Assembly (NCBI GenBank): GCA_014871385.1
Contig: CM026423.1
Location: 24,188,906 to 24,252,905 of the forward strand
Direction: 5' to 3'
From: Ceratodon purpureus
Taxonomy: Eukaryota; Streptophyta; Bryopsida; Pseudoditrichales; Ditrichaceae
DNA length: 64,000 bases
The notes under the pieces were generated by a model that saw nothing but the letters and a program-made list of their open reading frames with translations, was not told the origin of the DNA and did no database searches. Positions 23,081-36,600 of this stretch are shown piece by piece; within the stretch, counting starts at the first letter, position 1; each line of letters opens with the position of its first letter. Position numbers and translations under genes: made by a program.

Positions 23081-23580
<500 letters not shown>

Positions 23581-23739
23581 GGATCAGGGTGAGGATCAGG
23601 GTCAGGTCTGAAATGGAGGTAATAATAAGGTTGATTACGGGTTTGGCGGAGGTTTAAAGCGCGAGTGCTTTCGGGTATCATGCTGACATTAGAAGTTAGT
23701 TATTGAAAAGTACGTAATTGCCAAGCAATCTATGTTAGG

Positions 23740-24222
23740 ATGTCGACGGCCTTGTCACGACGATCTAAGCTCCGTCATGTTGAACTTATTCGACGTTTTA
23801 AGCAGCAGATCGCCAAAGCCTCTTTGTACCTAGCTTCAGTTGATTTCTCAGCAGATGGGTCGGTTCTAATGCCCTTCCGAAAATATGCCTGCGATTGTGA
23901 GGACATAAGGGTTGACCAGGAGGTCCGAAGACTTGAGTCAATTCTTGTGGAGCACGAGCGCACCGAGCTTCGAATGGAGATGGCAGGTCTTACGAAGACA
24001 GTAGACATCTCAAATGGCCCAGAAGAGTATATGAGTATGATGGACGAGGTCTTTGACATTCTAATTTTGCCTGGTTGTGTTCTCCCACGAGATTTATTTC
24101 AGGTTGTTACTGAGCTCAGGCTCATCCCTGATGAAGAAGTATGTAAGTGTCGCGAATCAGAGGCCATCCAGAAGGAGTATTTTGACATTAATCTCGGTGC
24201 TTGGGTAGTGCAATTGTTGTAA
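23740..24222 (+). CDS. Hypothetical protein, 160 residues
   Basis: The ATG at 23740 (MSTALSRRSKLRHVEL) opens a single-exon frame with a basic helical N-terminus, then CDCEDIRVDQEVRRLESILVEHERTELRMEM, a likely coiled coil. It ends ...LGAWVVQLL and TAA at 24220-24222. No known catalytic motif. I recognise no family. It lies between the hexamer array and gene A, on the opposite strand from gene A. Confidence 0.5.
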   Translation: MSTALSRRSKLRHVELIRRFKQQIAKASLYLASVDFSADGSVLMPFRKYACDCEDIRVDQEVRRLESILVEHERTELRMEMAGLTKTVDISNGPEEYMSMMDEVFDILILPGCVLPRDLFQVVTELRLIPDEEVCKCRESEAIQKEYFDINLGAWVVQLL

Positions 24223-25618
24223 TGTATTGGGTGTTCTCAGCAGTAGAATTAGCACAATGTGTTCAGCACATTGGAGGCGATGTACAATAAGTCCTCTGTT
24301 GATAGACTATGTACATGGAGTTTGGAATGAAGTACAAGTAAACATGCGTACAATGGAATTTCATCTATTTATATGATACCCATTCTCTGAGTTATCAGAT
24401 TCTTGCATATGAGTTATACGGGTAAATTTGCACTACGGTGCATCCTGTTTATTAAAGTAGTTAAGTATGTCCTTGCATCGAAGAATATTTGAATATAAGA
24501 CCGATTAAAGCAAACAATAAGCAGCTAATACCAAGACTTGAAACATGAAACAAGACTTGAAACATTATAACATGAATCATATATTATAGGCATCAAAAAA
24601 TGAACGATATAAATGGTAAAAAGATGAAAGAACATTAAAATGATGAGAGAGAAATTCATTTGACGATTAAGCAATTAATAGAATGAATGTATGAAAGAAT
24701 GATAAAGGTAAGTCAGAGAAAAAAGATATTCAAAAACGACTGAATAAAACAGAAGGAGAATGGTCAAATGCAGGAATTATTGAATAGAAGAAAAATGCAT
24801 ATTAGAAGGACGGCAAGGTTGAATCAGAAATATAAACCATCATTGATTCAATGATTAGAAGGTTCAATTCATGAATTCAATAGTTTTGAAATATATAATC
24901 AAATGGATTTTGTTTATGTAAGGCTACCTTTGATAATTAATGAAGAAAATATATAGAAGTGAAACGAATAAAAGAATGAGAGATTGATTGGATGAGCAGC
25001 AAAATAATGTTAGATCAATTGCTATAGAAACCACGTGCCGAACCGCGCAGGAAAAACCAAGTGCCAAACCAAGCACTAGATAGGGCAGGCAACGAAGGTA
25101 GGGTGATCGACCCCGGCGGTTCTTTGAGCAAGCCGAGAGCAACTGACGGATCCGACACATGATTTCTGAGCTCCATGGAAAAACCACCGGGGTCGGTGGT
25201 AGGTGTAGCCCGGTTATAGGATAACGACTTGCGGTTATGGGCGTAGATTCGACTTGTTACAGTCGATTGAAAATGCAAGAGAGAGATAACTTACTATTGA
25301 AGATAGTAGAAACAGATTACCATAACAATATGATATAGTGTCCCAAAAATTAATAACAAAAACGGAATATTAGCATATAAACAAATAAGATTGAGTCAGC
25401 TATTTCATTACTGGCATCAATTTGGAACAAAAAAAGACGGTTTAATAATGGAGTATCTAATTATTGCAATGTGGGACAGAGTTCATTCAAAACAGTAACT
25501 ATTAAGTATATTAATAAAATAGGCCGTATTGTTGAAATGAAAAACTGTATAATTGAAAATCCGTAGTACATAAGGAATAACTCGAAATCCAAAAATTCAT
25601 TTACATGTAAAACTACGA
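24223..25618. other. AT-rich spacer between the 23740 gene and gene A
   Basis: Converging 3' regions of two genes. AT-rich with many ATGAATGAAT-like words, no convincing frame. 25110-25196 is copy 3 of the 83-bp element. Confidence 0.35.
25110..25196 (+). repeat. 83-bp dispersed element, copy 3
   Basis: GACCCCGGCGGTTCT at the left, ACTGACGGATCCGACACATG in the centre and CCACCGGGGTC at the right. More diverged in the centre than copies 1 and 2. Confidence 0.5.
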
Positions 25619-28600
25619 TCACTCCGGATCAACTAAAATGCTATGAGAAACAACTTCGGCTTCAATATCCACAAAGTTTATGACTCGACCATTGTATTTT
25701 CTACGCGTAAATTTCTTCAATGTGGGAGACTCCACATTAGCTTGAAATTGAGCCCCTAGCTCGGCATACTCTGGAAGCCGTTGCATATCAGGTGATAGTG
25801 CAATCTTCTTGATGCACTCGTTAATTATCCCCCCGGAACGCGGACTTAGCGGTCTGCAACCTCAACCGTATCAAAAAACAGATTCATTTTTAACAAAAAA
25901 CCATGTCATTTCAAAATGTCACATTTAGAAAATGTTCATTGAAATACTCACTTACTCGTCGTCGCTTTCCTCAGTCATTATGGCGATGAATTTGTTCACC
26001 GGCTTAGGGGTGGCCAGCACTTCTTTTTCGATCATCGGCTTCATCGGTACATGAGATGAATCCGCCTTCGGAAGAGGCAGTGGCGGCAGAGCCAACTTCT
26101 TAAGGACTTCTGTATACAGCTCGGGATCATCCTCAAGCGCAACTATGTTCCGTCCTGACTGCCGGCATGCTTTGATTGATGCACCTGATACAATTGAGTG
26201 CCTCTTTGTTAGATTTTAGTAGTTTCAAATTCCAAAAAAAAGGCCTTGTTCAAAGTTACCTCGCATGTGCAAAAACGACGAGACTTACCCGTTCCGGCGC
26301 CGATATCGACGACGACGTCACCAGGGTCGGTGGTGGCTCTGATTAAGCTCTCGGTGAACAGCACGTCTTTCTCCCTCGCTCCTCGCCATGGCACCTCCTT
26401 GCGCATCGTCTGTTGCTCCAGCGTAACCCAATTTAGGATGACATCACGGTCAACGATGTCGATGCTCTTTTTCTTGTAATCCTCGGGTGTCGGTCTGAAG
26501 TCAAAGCTGTTATTCGAGGATAATGTAAGAAGTTGCACCTTAAAGAAGCATGTTGTCATGCCGCTTATTTTCGCGGAGCGAAGAAGCAATCTATTGATGC
26601 CTGTCCACGACCTCTCAGACTTCAATTCAACCACTTGATGAAAATCACGAATCTCGTCCTCAATTTCGCCATTGTCATCCGGATGGATAATGATCACACA
26701 CCCCTGGTCTTGGAGAACGAGTTTAACAAAGCCAAAGACGGCTGCAAGGTAATTGTCGCCTCTACTGTTCCAATCTGGAATCTCGTCCTCATCGGATATA
26801 CCAGGGACCGGTAGACCCTCCGGAATATCAATGATAATGAGATCTGCCAATCCACCCCCCCGAACACTCTTCCCGTCCTTCATCCGGACCCGTTGAGGGG
26901 TGACGCTCCGAATCCACTGGACCATATCGTTGAAAGCCTTTGGCATGCTTTTCAACCTCATTCTAGGATTTGCCTTCTGCCACTCAGTTATTGATTCATT
27001 CAGAATCAACTCATGAACAGGGCATCTTGCTTGACGTGCGCTGACGTCTGGCTTCTCAGCATGTCCAACCCTTGGAGAGGATGTCCCATTCTCCGCACCA
27101 TACGGCTCAACAGTCGCTGGGTCCGACTTCTTCCCCCTGCTCCTCTTCTTCACTGGTTCCTGGTGGGACTCCTTCGATGCCGACTTCGCTCCCCTCTTCC
27201 GTTTCTTTGTGTTCGCATCCCCGGCACCAGTGGATGTCGAAACACCTTGTGTATCCTGTTCTGGCTCTGCATCATGAGCAGGAAGTGCTTCATCTGAAAT
27301 ATCATGGGTGTCGTCTTCCCCATCTTTCCTCTTGGTAAACATCTCCCTTATAGCCTTCTCCTCAGCAGTTACAAATGACTTTGGGCACTCGATATACCAG
27401 CAGCACTCAATCAGATGGTTCAAATTGAACATCTTCCGCTGGTTGGTTGTGAAGATGAACTCGGAATTCGATGTCTCCGTCCAGCTGAACCACGGAGGTG
27501 GTATACTCTTTACTACACCAGCTGGGATGAGCTCCCGCTTAAAGTACTGATACAGACATCGCTTCCAAGCCATGTCGGTCCCTGGTTGGGAATTGAATGG
27601 TTGCGACTTCGAATACACATTAGCTCCAGTGAAGAACGACAAGTATGCCTTCTCCCATAGAAGCACACGCCACTTCTCGATGTACTCGGCCATAGGAGTG
27701 CGCTTGGAGTTAATGTCTTCCTCTGCATCGGAACTAGTTGCCAACCAGTTGAGGCACTCTTTCTCGACTTCGTCTTCCAACTGATACAAAACAATCAACT
27801 TAAGAGTGAGACACAAATAACTAAAGAGGACGCCATCGGCTATAACCTCGAATCAGTGTAACAACCCAGAGTTCTAGAGATAATGAAATACACTTACGTT
27901 TGCCCAAAATGCAGCTTTTGTAATCCAGGGGTTGAGCACTTCAATTGAGCAAGGTGCTGGTGGAAACTTCAATGTTTTCCTTGAACTCGCCGACCCGTTC
28001 CACCACCTCAGCCATTTCGCTTTTGTTTTGGCCGACACCTCAGATGTTGCAATTGCTTGGAGCTTGTCGATGGTCATCTCAACCTTGGTTTGGTGCCGAT
28101 CATAATGTCTTTTGATCTGAAAATCAACAGCATCCCAAGTAATCAGACTAGTGAAGATTAGAATCCGAGAGACATCATTGCATCGAATATCAAATTTCCT
28201 CATAACAGAGCATTGACTATCTATGTAAAATCATCATTTTCTTTCATAGAAAGTGTGTTAGATCACCGCTAAAGGGTCCAACAGCTGATCTGTCATACGA
28301 ATGCAACACAGTACCATGTAAAGAATACGATATAGATTTCATCTATCGGATGAGACGGATGATTTATCAATGCCAAGTTTCCGAGGTACCTTGGGGTATT
28401 CGACACATAAAAATCATGTCTTGGATTTCAGAGAATATTTCTTGAGTCATATAGTCCACAATACCTAGGTAGGTGAACACAAAATAATTCTCTGTCGGAT
28501 TTTAGAGATGATTTTTGATCGCCAACTTGACAAGGTACCTTGCGGAAGTCGACACATCAATATCGTCTGTCGGATTTTTGAGATTATTTCATGTCTCTAA

Positions 28601-31600
28601 GTTTCCAAGGTATCTAGGTAGATTGACACAAATAAACCATCTGTCATAGGTTTCAGATTGTTTACGATATCTAATCTCCTGACGTACCTTGAGGAATTGG
28701 CCACATTGAATTCAACTGTCTAATTTCAGAGATTATTTCTACTGTCTTACTTCCCACAGTACCAAGGTAATTTGACACAATCAAAACCATCTGTCGGATG
28801 TCAGAGCTAATCTAAATTCTCCAACTTGACAGAGTACCCTACGGTAATCGACACATTAAAATCATCTGACGCATTTTAGAGATTATTTCTTCGGACAAAC
28901 ATTCCAGAGTACCCAGGTAAATGGAAACAATAAAATCATCTGTCGGATTTCTAGACTGGTTTGCTATCACCAACTTGACAAGGTACCTTGAGATGATTGA
29001 CACTCGAAAATCATCTGTCGGATTCCAGAGATAATTTCTTGCGACAAGTTTCCCAGAGTACCTAGGTAAATGGACACAGAAAAACCATCTGTCGGATTCT
29101 AAAGATGATTTCTCGACTCAAACATTCCAGGGTACTTAGGTATTTTTCGCATTTTGAGGCACATTTTCCTTAAAATTATTAAAAAAACACATCATAGAGC
29201 AAATAATTGATCCAAATCATCAAAATGTATGTAAAATCTCTGTGGTACCTTGCTACCATGAGTGTTATAAATCGATCTGTCGGATTTTTTAGAAAATTTC
29301 CGCGAGCTCATTGGGCACATCCCCTCGGACTTTGAACGTCCGAAATTTTTCATAAAAATCCGACAGATCATTTTCGCGAGCTCAATGGGCACATCCCCTC
29401 GGAAATTGAACATCCAAGATTTCTCATAAAAATCCGACTGATCATTTCTACAAACTTAATGGGCACATCCCCTCGGAATTTGAACGTCCGAAATTTCTCA
29501 TAAAAATCCGACAGATCATTTTTGCGAGCTCAATGGGCACATCCCCTCGGAAACTGAACATCCAAAATTTCTCACGAAAATCCGACAGATCATTTCTACG
29601 AACTTAATGGGCACATCCCCTCGGAAATTGAACGTCCGAAATTTCTAATATAAATCCGACAGATCATTTTTAAGGAGCTCAATGGGCACATCCCCTCGGA
29701 AATTGAACATCCAAAATTTCTCATAAAAATCCGACAGATCATTTCTACGAACTTAATGGGCACATCCCCTCGGAAATTGAACGTCCAAAATTTCTCATAT
29801 AAATCCGACAGATCATTTCTAAGGAGCTCAATGGGCACATCGCCATGGAAATTATACATCCTAAATTTCTAATAAAAATTTGACAGACCATTTCTATGAA
29901 CTTAATAGGCACATCCCCTCGGAATATGAACGTCCGAAATTTCTCATAAAAATCCGACAGATCATTTCTGCGAGCTCAATGGGCACATCCCCTCGGAAAT
30001 TTAACATCCAAAATTTCTCATAAAAATCCGACAGTTCATTTCTACGAACTTAATGGGCACATCCCCTTGGAAATTATACATCCAAAATCTCGCATAAAAA
30101 CCCGACAGATCATTTCTACGAACTTAATGGGCACATCCCCTCGGAATCCGAACGTCCAAAGATTTAAAGAATAATCCGACAGACCATTTTTGAGATTAAT
30201 TTCCACTCATCACCTCGAATTTTAACGTCCTATATTCAAAGAATAACCCAATTGATCAACTCCAAAGTATTTACCTCGTTCTGAAATCCCTTGCCATGGA
30301 CTGGATTCGCAACAGCTTGCTCTCTGTTGAACTTTGTTTGCAGCCTATCCTTGGCTTCCTTCACGGCCTTGTCCACAGCTGCCCTCATCTCGTGCCCTGA
30401 ATCATCACCAGGGTGCTCGTTGATCCAAATTTGAGAAGCCTCCTCTGCGACTTGGGCCAATGTTGCCTGTTTCAGTCCACGTGCCATTAACATCTCGGGA
30501 CTTGAATCATCCAATTACGAATTGACAGCACTGATTTCTTATAACACTTACGCTGTGTAAAAACGTCACAAATACTTCTTGAGGCATCGAGTGCCAGGAC
30601 TTCTTAGTTGAACTCTTCGTGCGCGCCAGAAGATCCGGCGTTAGAATTCCACTCCTTTCCAGCTCCTCCACAGACATTTGCCCGTACGTCTGAATCTTGT
30701 GTAGAGTGTGCGGCAGCCTTTCTTTGACGTAAGCATCCTCATTGGCCCTGTGTCAAATACAACACACACTTTTTTAAAATCAAAGATTCTAAATTTCTAT
30801 GTCATTATATCCAATATCAACATCCGGAGAAAAGATAATACTCTTGCACAGTTTAAGACTCACTTGTTGATGGCATGCATTGCTGTCACTAGAGCTTCAC
30901 GGCTTCCCTTCACATCGAGCAGAATGCAGTCCGGCCTTCCGTTTGCTTTAGCCCATTCAAGATCATCTGGGTATTCCACTTCGATGAACTCCCGCCATGC
31001 CCTTGTGCGGTGGTTACCATCAAAGACATAAAACATCTTTCCTGTAAGATCTTTTGTCTCCCTGTGCTGCCTGATCTCATCCTCGAACGCAGCGTTCAAC
31101 ACCTTCCAAGCATTACACCATCCTGACTTCATCTCCTCGGTGACACTTGCGACGTCCCCCATGTGCGATGTATCTGCAACATAAAATGCCCCAGACCCGG
31201 GTCTTATGCCGTTGAAGAACTCAGCTTGCAACTTCTGTACATCACTCTGCATTGCTGGACGCACGAAATCACATGGGATTAACCGGCATAAGGGAATTTT
31301 GATCATTGAATATTGGTGAGGTCTGCGGCGCATTTTGAGTAATGCAGCGTATGGGTCCGGTTTCAACTCCTCCCTGAATTGACGGAATGCTTGCCGAACA
31401 TTCACAGGCTTTCGAGGAGGTTCAATCTCTTCCACCTGCCCACCAAGGCTCAACAGAGTATTAGCGCCGGCTTCGCCATCACCAACTTGGGTCTGATCCT
31501 CGGTCTGATCGTCATCCTCCTTGCTGTCCTTGTCCTTGCTGGGTTCTTGCTGAAACCAGTCCTCCTCCGGCTGCTCACGCGAGCCATCCTCCTGCTGCTC

Positions 31601-33182
31601 ACGCGAGCCGTCCTCCTGCTGCTCACGCGAGCCCTCCTCCTGCTGCTCGCTCGAGAACCCCGCCTTGCCCACTTCATCATCTCCTTCGAGCAAGGAGCCC
31701 ATAAAGTTTACTTTTGGAGGGGCCCTGCCATTACGGATGGGAGGTTGCGAACTACCCATATCCTCGTCCATGAAGGAACCTCTCGGAATATCGTCTATCA
31801 CGCTCTTCACTGCCTCTGAAGCCGCGTCTACCATATCGTGGGAAGTGCTCATCGCGCCCTGCAAGGTAGAGGCACGTTACATGCAAGTCAATAGAAGGCC
31901 GCATTTCAGAGCACAACAAATACACCCAAATGCGAAGCATAACATCATAAACCCTAGAAAGTCACAAAAACCCTAAGCAACACTTACAGATGTAATGCGT
32001 ATTATACGGCAATCCGTCACTAGTTGTAGTGCACTCCCAATGATTAAAGCCTTGAAAAAATGCCGCTCTTGACACCCACAAACCCTTCTCGGCCACAATA
32101 ATTTAGACCTCGTACTATCCACCTAAACCTTGCAACGGCAACCCAAATGGAGATGTGCTCTGAAGCCGCCCCTCTCAGACCCTCTCAAAACCTTTACTTA
32201 CACCATTTCAGCATACCCTCAACCTACCAAAGAACCTCATTCCAAACCCCCTCCATGCATCTATGACCTCCAACACCACAACCCTCAGCAGACTGAAGAG
32301 CCAGGCTCCCCGTCTGTCAATTTATGCGTGCTCACTCCCTTGCCTCGAGTGGCTTCTAAGTCACACTTCTTGCTCACTCCCTTGCCACGATTAGCTTCTA
32401 AGCCACACTTCCTGCTCGCGGCGGCCCCCACTCTACCCTAACCGCGACAACCATCACTTTCTACAGCTAACTACAATGATGACCGCACCAACTTCCTACG
32501 CAAAGATAAGTATGACAATGACTGTGATGCATGCCAAGAACCTTCAAACTTTTAAAACCCTCATAAGCCATTAGTACACATCGCGGCCGGCTTCAACCCG
32601 GTTGGGTGATGACTACAACCACTCCCTCCTCTACGCCCAACGTACCATGAAAATTCCGACGGCAAACTATTAAACCATAAAACATTTATCATGACGATCA
32701 CACCACTCACTATTCTGATGCCGCAAACCAGTCCTACGAGTACTTGATCCCGACCTGGCACTGGCTAGCGAAAATCTCGCTGATCAATCATTATGCTACA
32801 GCTGCGTCTAGAACGTACCAAGACATCGTGCTGGCAAGCTTACATCAGAATGTCGCGGCTGAAGAATGGAACTGGCGTGTAGATCGCTGAACACCCTCCT
32901 TGAGACGGCCACCGTCATTTGCCCGTCGACGAAGTGATTGCTACTAACTTTCGTGGCCGATCCTCCAGTGTTGACGCTCGGACACCCTTCAGTCTTGGAT
33001 CTCGAGTCCCTGAGAATCGAGCTTACTGAACGAACAACCTTGCTTTGACTCTTGCTCTGACTCTGATACTTCCTGTCCGTCAAGCTCAACCCCGTCTTAC
33101 TCTTTCTGCGCTTCTTCCCTGATCTCTCCTGGGTTTCTTCACTGGGGGAGCCTAACCCCCCACTCCGATGTGACTTGGGCAT
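25619..33182 (-). CDS. Gene A: ParB-like domain fused to a DNA methyltransferase-like domain
   Basis: Exons on the minus strand (my splicing): 33182-33027, 31858-30864, 30747-30552, about 30493-30275, 28116-27898, 27780-26289, 26184-25956 and 25853-25619. All junctions are GT-AG and in phase, and I see no internal stop. Exon 1 (MPKSHRSGG, basic, nuclear-signal-like) is the least certain; translation could instead start at ATG 31852. Exon 2 has Glu/Gln/Ser repeats and then a ParB/sulfiredoxin-like core, IPLCRLIP...FDGNHRTRAWREF. A middle domain (WLRWWNGSASS, NPWITKAAFWAN, YFKRELIPAG) is shared with gene B. The C-terminal domain is methyltransferase-like in permuted order: a motif-IV-like LADLIIIDIPEGLP, then VPWRGAREK, then a SAM-site-like VVVDIGAGTG continuing ASIKACRQSGRNIVALEDD. 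DIPE stands where DPPY or SPPY is expected. Inferred role: DNA binding and modification for the transposon. Confidence 0.75.
28290..29150. repeat. Degenerate tandem repeat in a gene A intron, ATCTGTCGGATT-containing
   Basis: Units of roughly 90 bases containing ATCATCTGTCGGATTT, AGATTATTTCT, TTCCAGAGTACCTAGGTA and TTGACAAGGTACCTTG-type segments, alternating between two variants. They lie in the intron between exons 30275 and 28116 of gene A, next to the 74-bp satellite. Confidence 0.65.
29295..30200. repeat. Satellite of 74-75-bp units in a gene A intron
   Basis: The word GGGCACATCCCCTCGG recurs near 29312, 29387, 29461, 29535, 29609, 29684, 29758, 29833, 29907, 29981, 30055 and 30129, giving twelve units of 74-75 bases. 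Most of the array alternates between GAGCTCAATGGGC and GAACTTAATGGGC versions, so the higher-order unit is a dimer of about 149 bases. Each unit also has AAATCCGACAGATCATTT, the reverse complement of the word in the neighbouring array. Confidence 0.85.
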
Positions 33183-33624
33183 CTGTGACGGTGAACGTAA
33201 AACTTACTTCAAAGACAAAACCGGCTCATACTCTTATCAGATCCTTGATGCATTGAGAGAGAAATGAACCTCAACCGTGCTATGTTGAAAATGACTAAGG
33301 CCAATGTGTGATGCACTTAGGCTAAATGTCCCCCACCGAGCTCTGAGTTCGCCTATTAATTGAGGTTCCATAGGGCGTCATAGGCTTTGCCATGACGGTT
33401 TCTTCTCATAGACGATTTATTTTTGAATCTGTCAGTCATTAATGCTGATTGTGTGCCCAAAATAAAAGCTGTTCAACTATATTCTGGGACATGATACTGG
33501 TCTTGAACCACGCTGCAATGGTGAACTATCACGTACTTGGTTACAAAACTCTTAAACCACCCAATGCAACAGCCTTCCTGCTTCACTTCGGCTCTTCCAC
33601 TCTGTGCACATCATACCCGTAGAC
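33028..33624. promoter_or_regulatory. Divergent intergenic region, gene A / MULE2
   Basis: About 440 bases separate the proposed ATG codons of gene A (33182, minus) and MULE2 (33625, plus). The same head-to-head arrangement separates MULE1 and gene B, so a shared bidirectional promoter is likely. No clear TATA box could be fixed by eye. Confidence 0.4.
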
Positions 33625-36600
33625 ATGGCTCGTATACGTGCTGAAGGTCACGATGTTCCATTCTGTGTCCCATGTAATTCGGAGGGTGTAGGGTCGATTA
33701 CCGCTAGCTTGTTGAGCGTGAGATACAACCTTGTTCTTGAGTCCGTCCATCTCGAGGAAGAAATTGTCAACGACGACGGCGAATTGATTCAAACTGTATA
33801 TCAGATGCCGATTAGAGCTAAGGATGGTAGGGAGTGGCTTCTTGAGGCCAGAAGATATGTCGTGAGGGGACTCACTGCGGATCGTAGGGCTGCATCCACT
33901 GAGATATTAACACCGGGCCGATCCATGACATCGACTGTCGATGTTGGAACCGAGCCAAATCCTCCTGTGAAACAACCCGTAGCTTGACAACGCATTCATG
34001 TCCTAAGTGAGTCAGATATGGATGATTTCGTTACGCCGTCCCAAGCCCAGCCTAGTTCTTCGCAGAAACCAGTATCGGGTAGCTTCAGTGTCATCCCCGG
34101 CCTTATGCGTCTTTTTTCCAAACCCGGAGCGAGGAATGCTTTGTCGAGGTTGGACTTTAGAGCACTTCAGAGGGATCGGGTGCCATTTCTACCGACCGAG
34201 TTTAACGGGGACGTGCTCTTCGAGCTTCCACCAATCCCTGATCGCGGCACAGCGAGCGCAAAGTCGATGGCAGGGATGGATAAGAAGTACGACGCACATC
34301 CATGGTGCAAGACCATGACGACCAACATCACAAACGACCAAGGACTGACTTTCAGATATTCTGTATGTGCAGGTCATCTGAAATGCCAGAACGAGAAGTG
34401 CGACTTCTTGCTTCGAGGAGACAAACGCAAGATGGAGGTGAACGAGTCTGAGTGGGACGGTGTCACGCTTACCCCGTTTGTCGTTGGTTGTGATCCTCCT
34501 CCGAAGTCCACACTTGTATGCAAAATCTGCAGATATCCCCCGGAATGCATCGCCACGTGCCCTGCAAGGATGTACTACGTGCTCGGGAATCCTGCGATGT
34601 CACGTGCGTGTATCCATATCGGTACACATAACCACCCTGTTGGATACGTTGAGTGCAGGGACACCAAGCAGAAGGTTCTCGACCTACTCGAGTTGCATAT
34701 GCAGAACACTCCGTACGCCAAGACATCGGCCCTAGCTCTAGAGGCGAGTAAGGATTTTCTGAGTGAGTACCTCCTAACTGCACCGGGGGAGAAGCGGACC
34801 ATTCTTTCGGACGAAGAGTTGGATGAGGTGTTCAAGAAGTATTATACACTCAGCAAGCCCGGGCTTAAGAACGCCGTGACGACCTTCAGGGGGATCGGTA
34901 ACCTGGGCATTATCGACGGCATCGCTGCCTTGCGGGGCTGCAGCAAGTGGGAGTTTATTCACGACATACATTTCCCGGTCAGGGTTCCGAAGGGGACAAG
35001 GTTTTTATCTTTAAGATGTCCGAGAAAGGTCCCGGGTCGGGAGTGGACCTTGTAAAGCGAATGCAACCTGGAGGGGATCTCCAGGATTCCTGGATTATGT
35101 TTGATCACGTCAAGCGCACAAAGGGTTGGACAACCATGGCATGTCATGTCTATGACTCTCAGTATTGCCGGGTCATGACTATCGCCATTTGTGATATGCA
35201 GTCAGAAGACGTGAAGGCCCAGACCGTGATGTGGCAGTTCCTGAACGGAATTATGGCAAAACATGGCTATCACGAAGTCAACTTCAAGGGCTTCATGGCG
35301 GACAGCGCCCAGGCCAACTGGAACTGTGTGCGGAAGATCTATGGAAGTGGCGACGCGACGGTTCCAATGCCAGACCGTGAGCGTACGTGCCAGTTTCATT
35401 GGGCAACCTCACTTAGGAAGCACACTGAGGCTCACATCATCGGATCAGATTTACAGAGGCAGCATTACGTGCTTTGCAAGCAGTATCATGATGCAAAGAA
35501 CATGGAAGAAGCCGACATTCGTTTCCACGCGATCCGAGCATGGTGGACCTCCTCAGGCGCTACTACTGCCTCCGGTCTTCGTGACCTCGAACTTTGGCTC
35601 GTATTTTGGCACTTTAGATATCGGCAGTGGGGAGGCTTCATGCAATTGGTGAGTACAACATCTCTTTTTTTATCCAGTCACTTAATACACTTATTTGACG
35701 TAGAATTGCTTGAATCAGCAATTTCTTTGATTGCAGGACCTTACAGACGCCGAGAAGGACGAGATGCCCTCTTGCAACCTCTCGGAGACTGTGCACAATA
35801 TATGGCTTCAGATGTCGGGCAATCGTGGCGACAACATCTACTTTGCCACGGTGGACGATTATGTCAGGGGCTTCATGCAATGCACTAACTATAGCGCCTA
35901 CCTGCGAGGTGAGACCCCGGGTAAGGGACCTTGCAAAGCCGAACTCCGTTTACGGCGAGCTCAAAATCAGGGATTCCCAAGCGCCTTGCCGATGCCACTG
36001 AACACTTCCATGACGCTCCACAATTGCTCTCCCGTGAGCCACATCGCGAAGGCGAGGAGCTCTTTGGGTCCACGAAACGGAAGCTAAATCAACCGATCGG
36101 ATCCGAATATGACTCCCACAGGCCGGACAAGGTAAATTTTTCTCAACCTCGTCTGAGCACTAGGAATACTCGAGCACGCAAGGAGCCTGATCCTGAACCA
36201 GAGGATTCACCTCCACAAAGGGTCCAAGCGGCACCCCCATCGCCAGTCTCAAGCCCGGACGAGAACAGGAGTCGTCATCACGTAACCGCTGTGGAGGAGA
36301 CGGATGTGGACGAGAGTATGTGGCACCTTGTCAGGCTTCCAAAGGGATCGGCGAAGGCGTGTTTTGCTCAACAGGCGAGGACGAATAAGAAGTGCACGGC
36401 GAGGCTCATACGGGGAAAGAAGGCTACAATTGTGCCATGCTACTGGGGCATCTTCACCGACGTCAGGAAGGATCAGCAAAAATGGATGCAGTTCTGCTTC
36501 TGTAACGACGACATCCAGAGATGCGTCATGGGTACTAAGCGGAACTGGGTCTCCAGCATGCCCCCCTCCCCCGCTTATCTGGCCTGTCAAGCGTGGCTCT

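Noticed and set aside
29295..30200. CRISPR array
   Set aside because: The regular 74-bp units have no unique spacers and the DNA is an intron of a plant gene.
25619..33182. Bacterial contamination as source of the ParB-methyltransferase gene
   Set aside because: The coding sequence is split by at least six good GT-AG introns in phase and a second intron-bearing paralogue lies 10 kb away.
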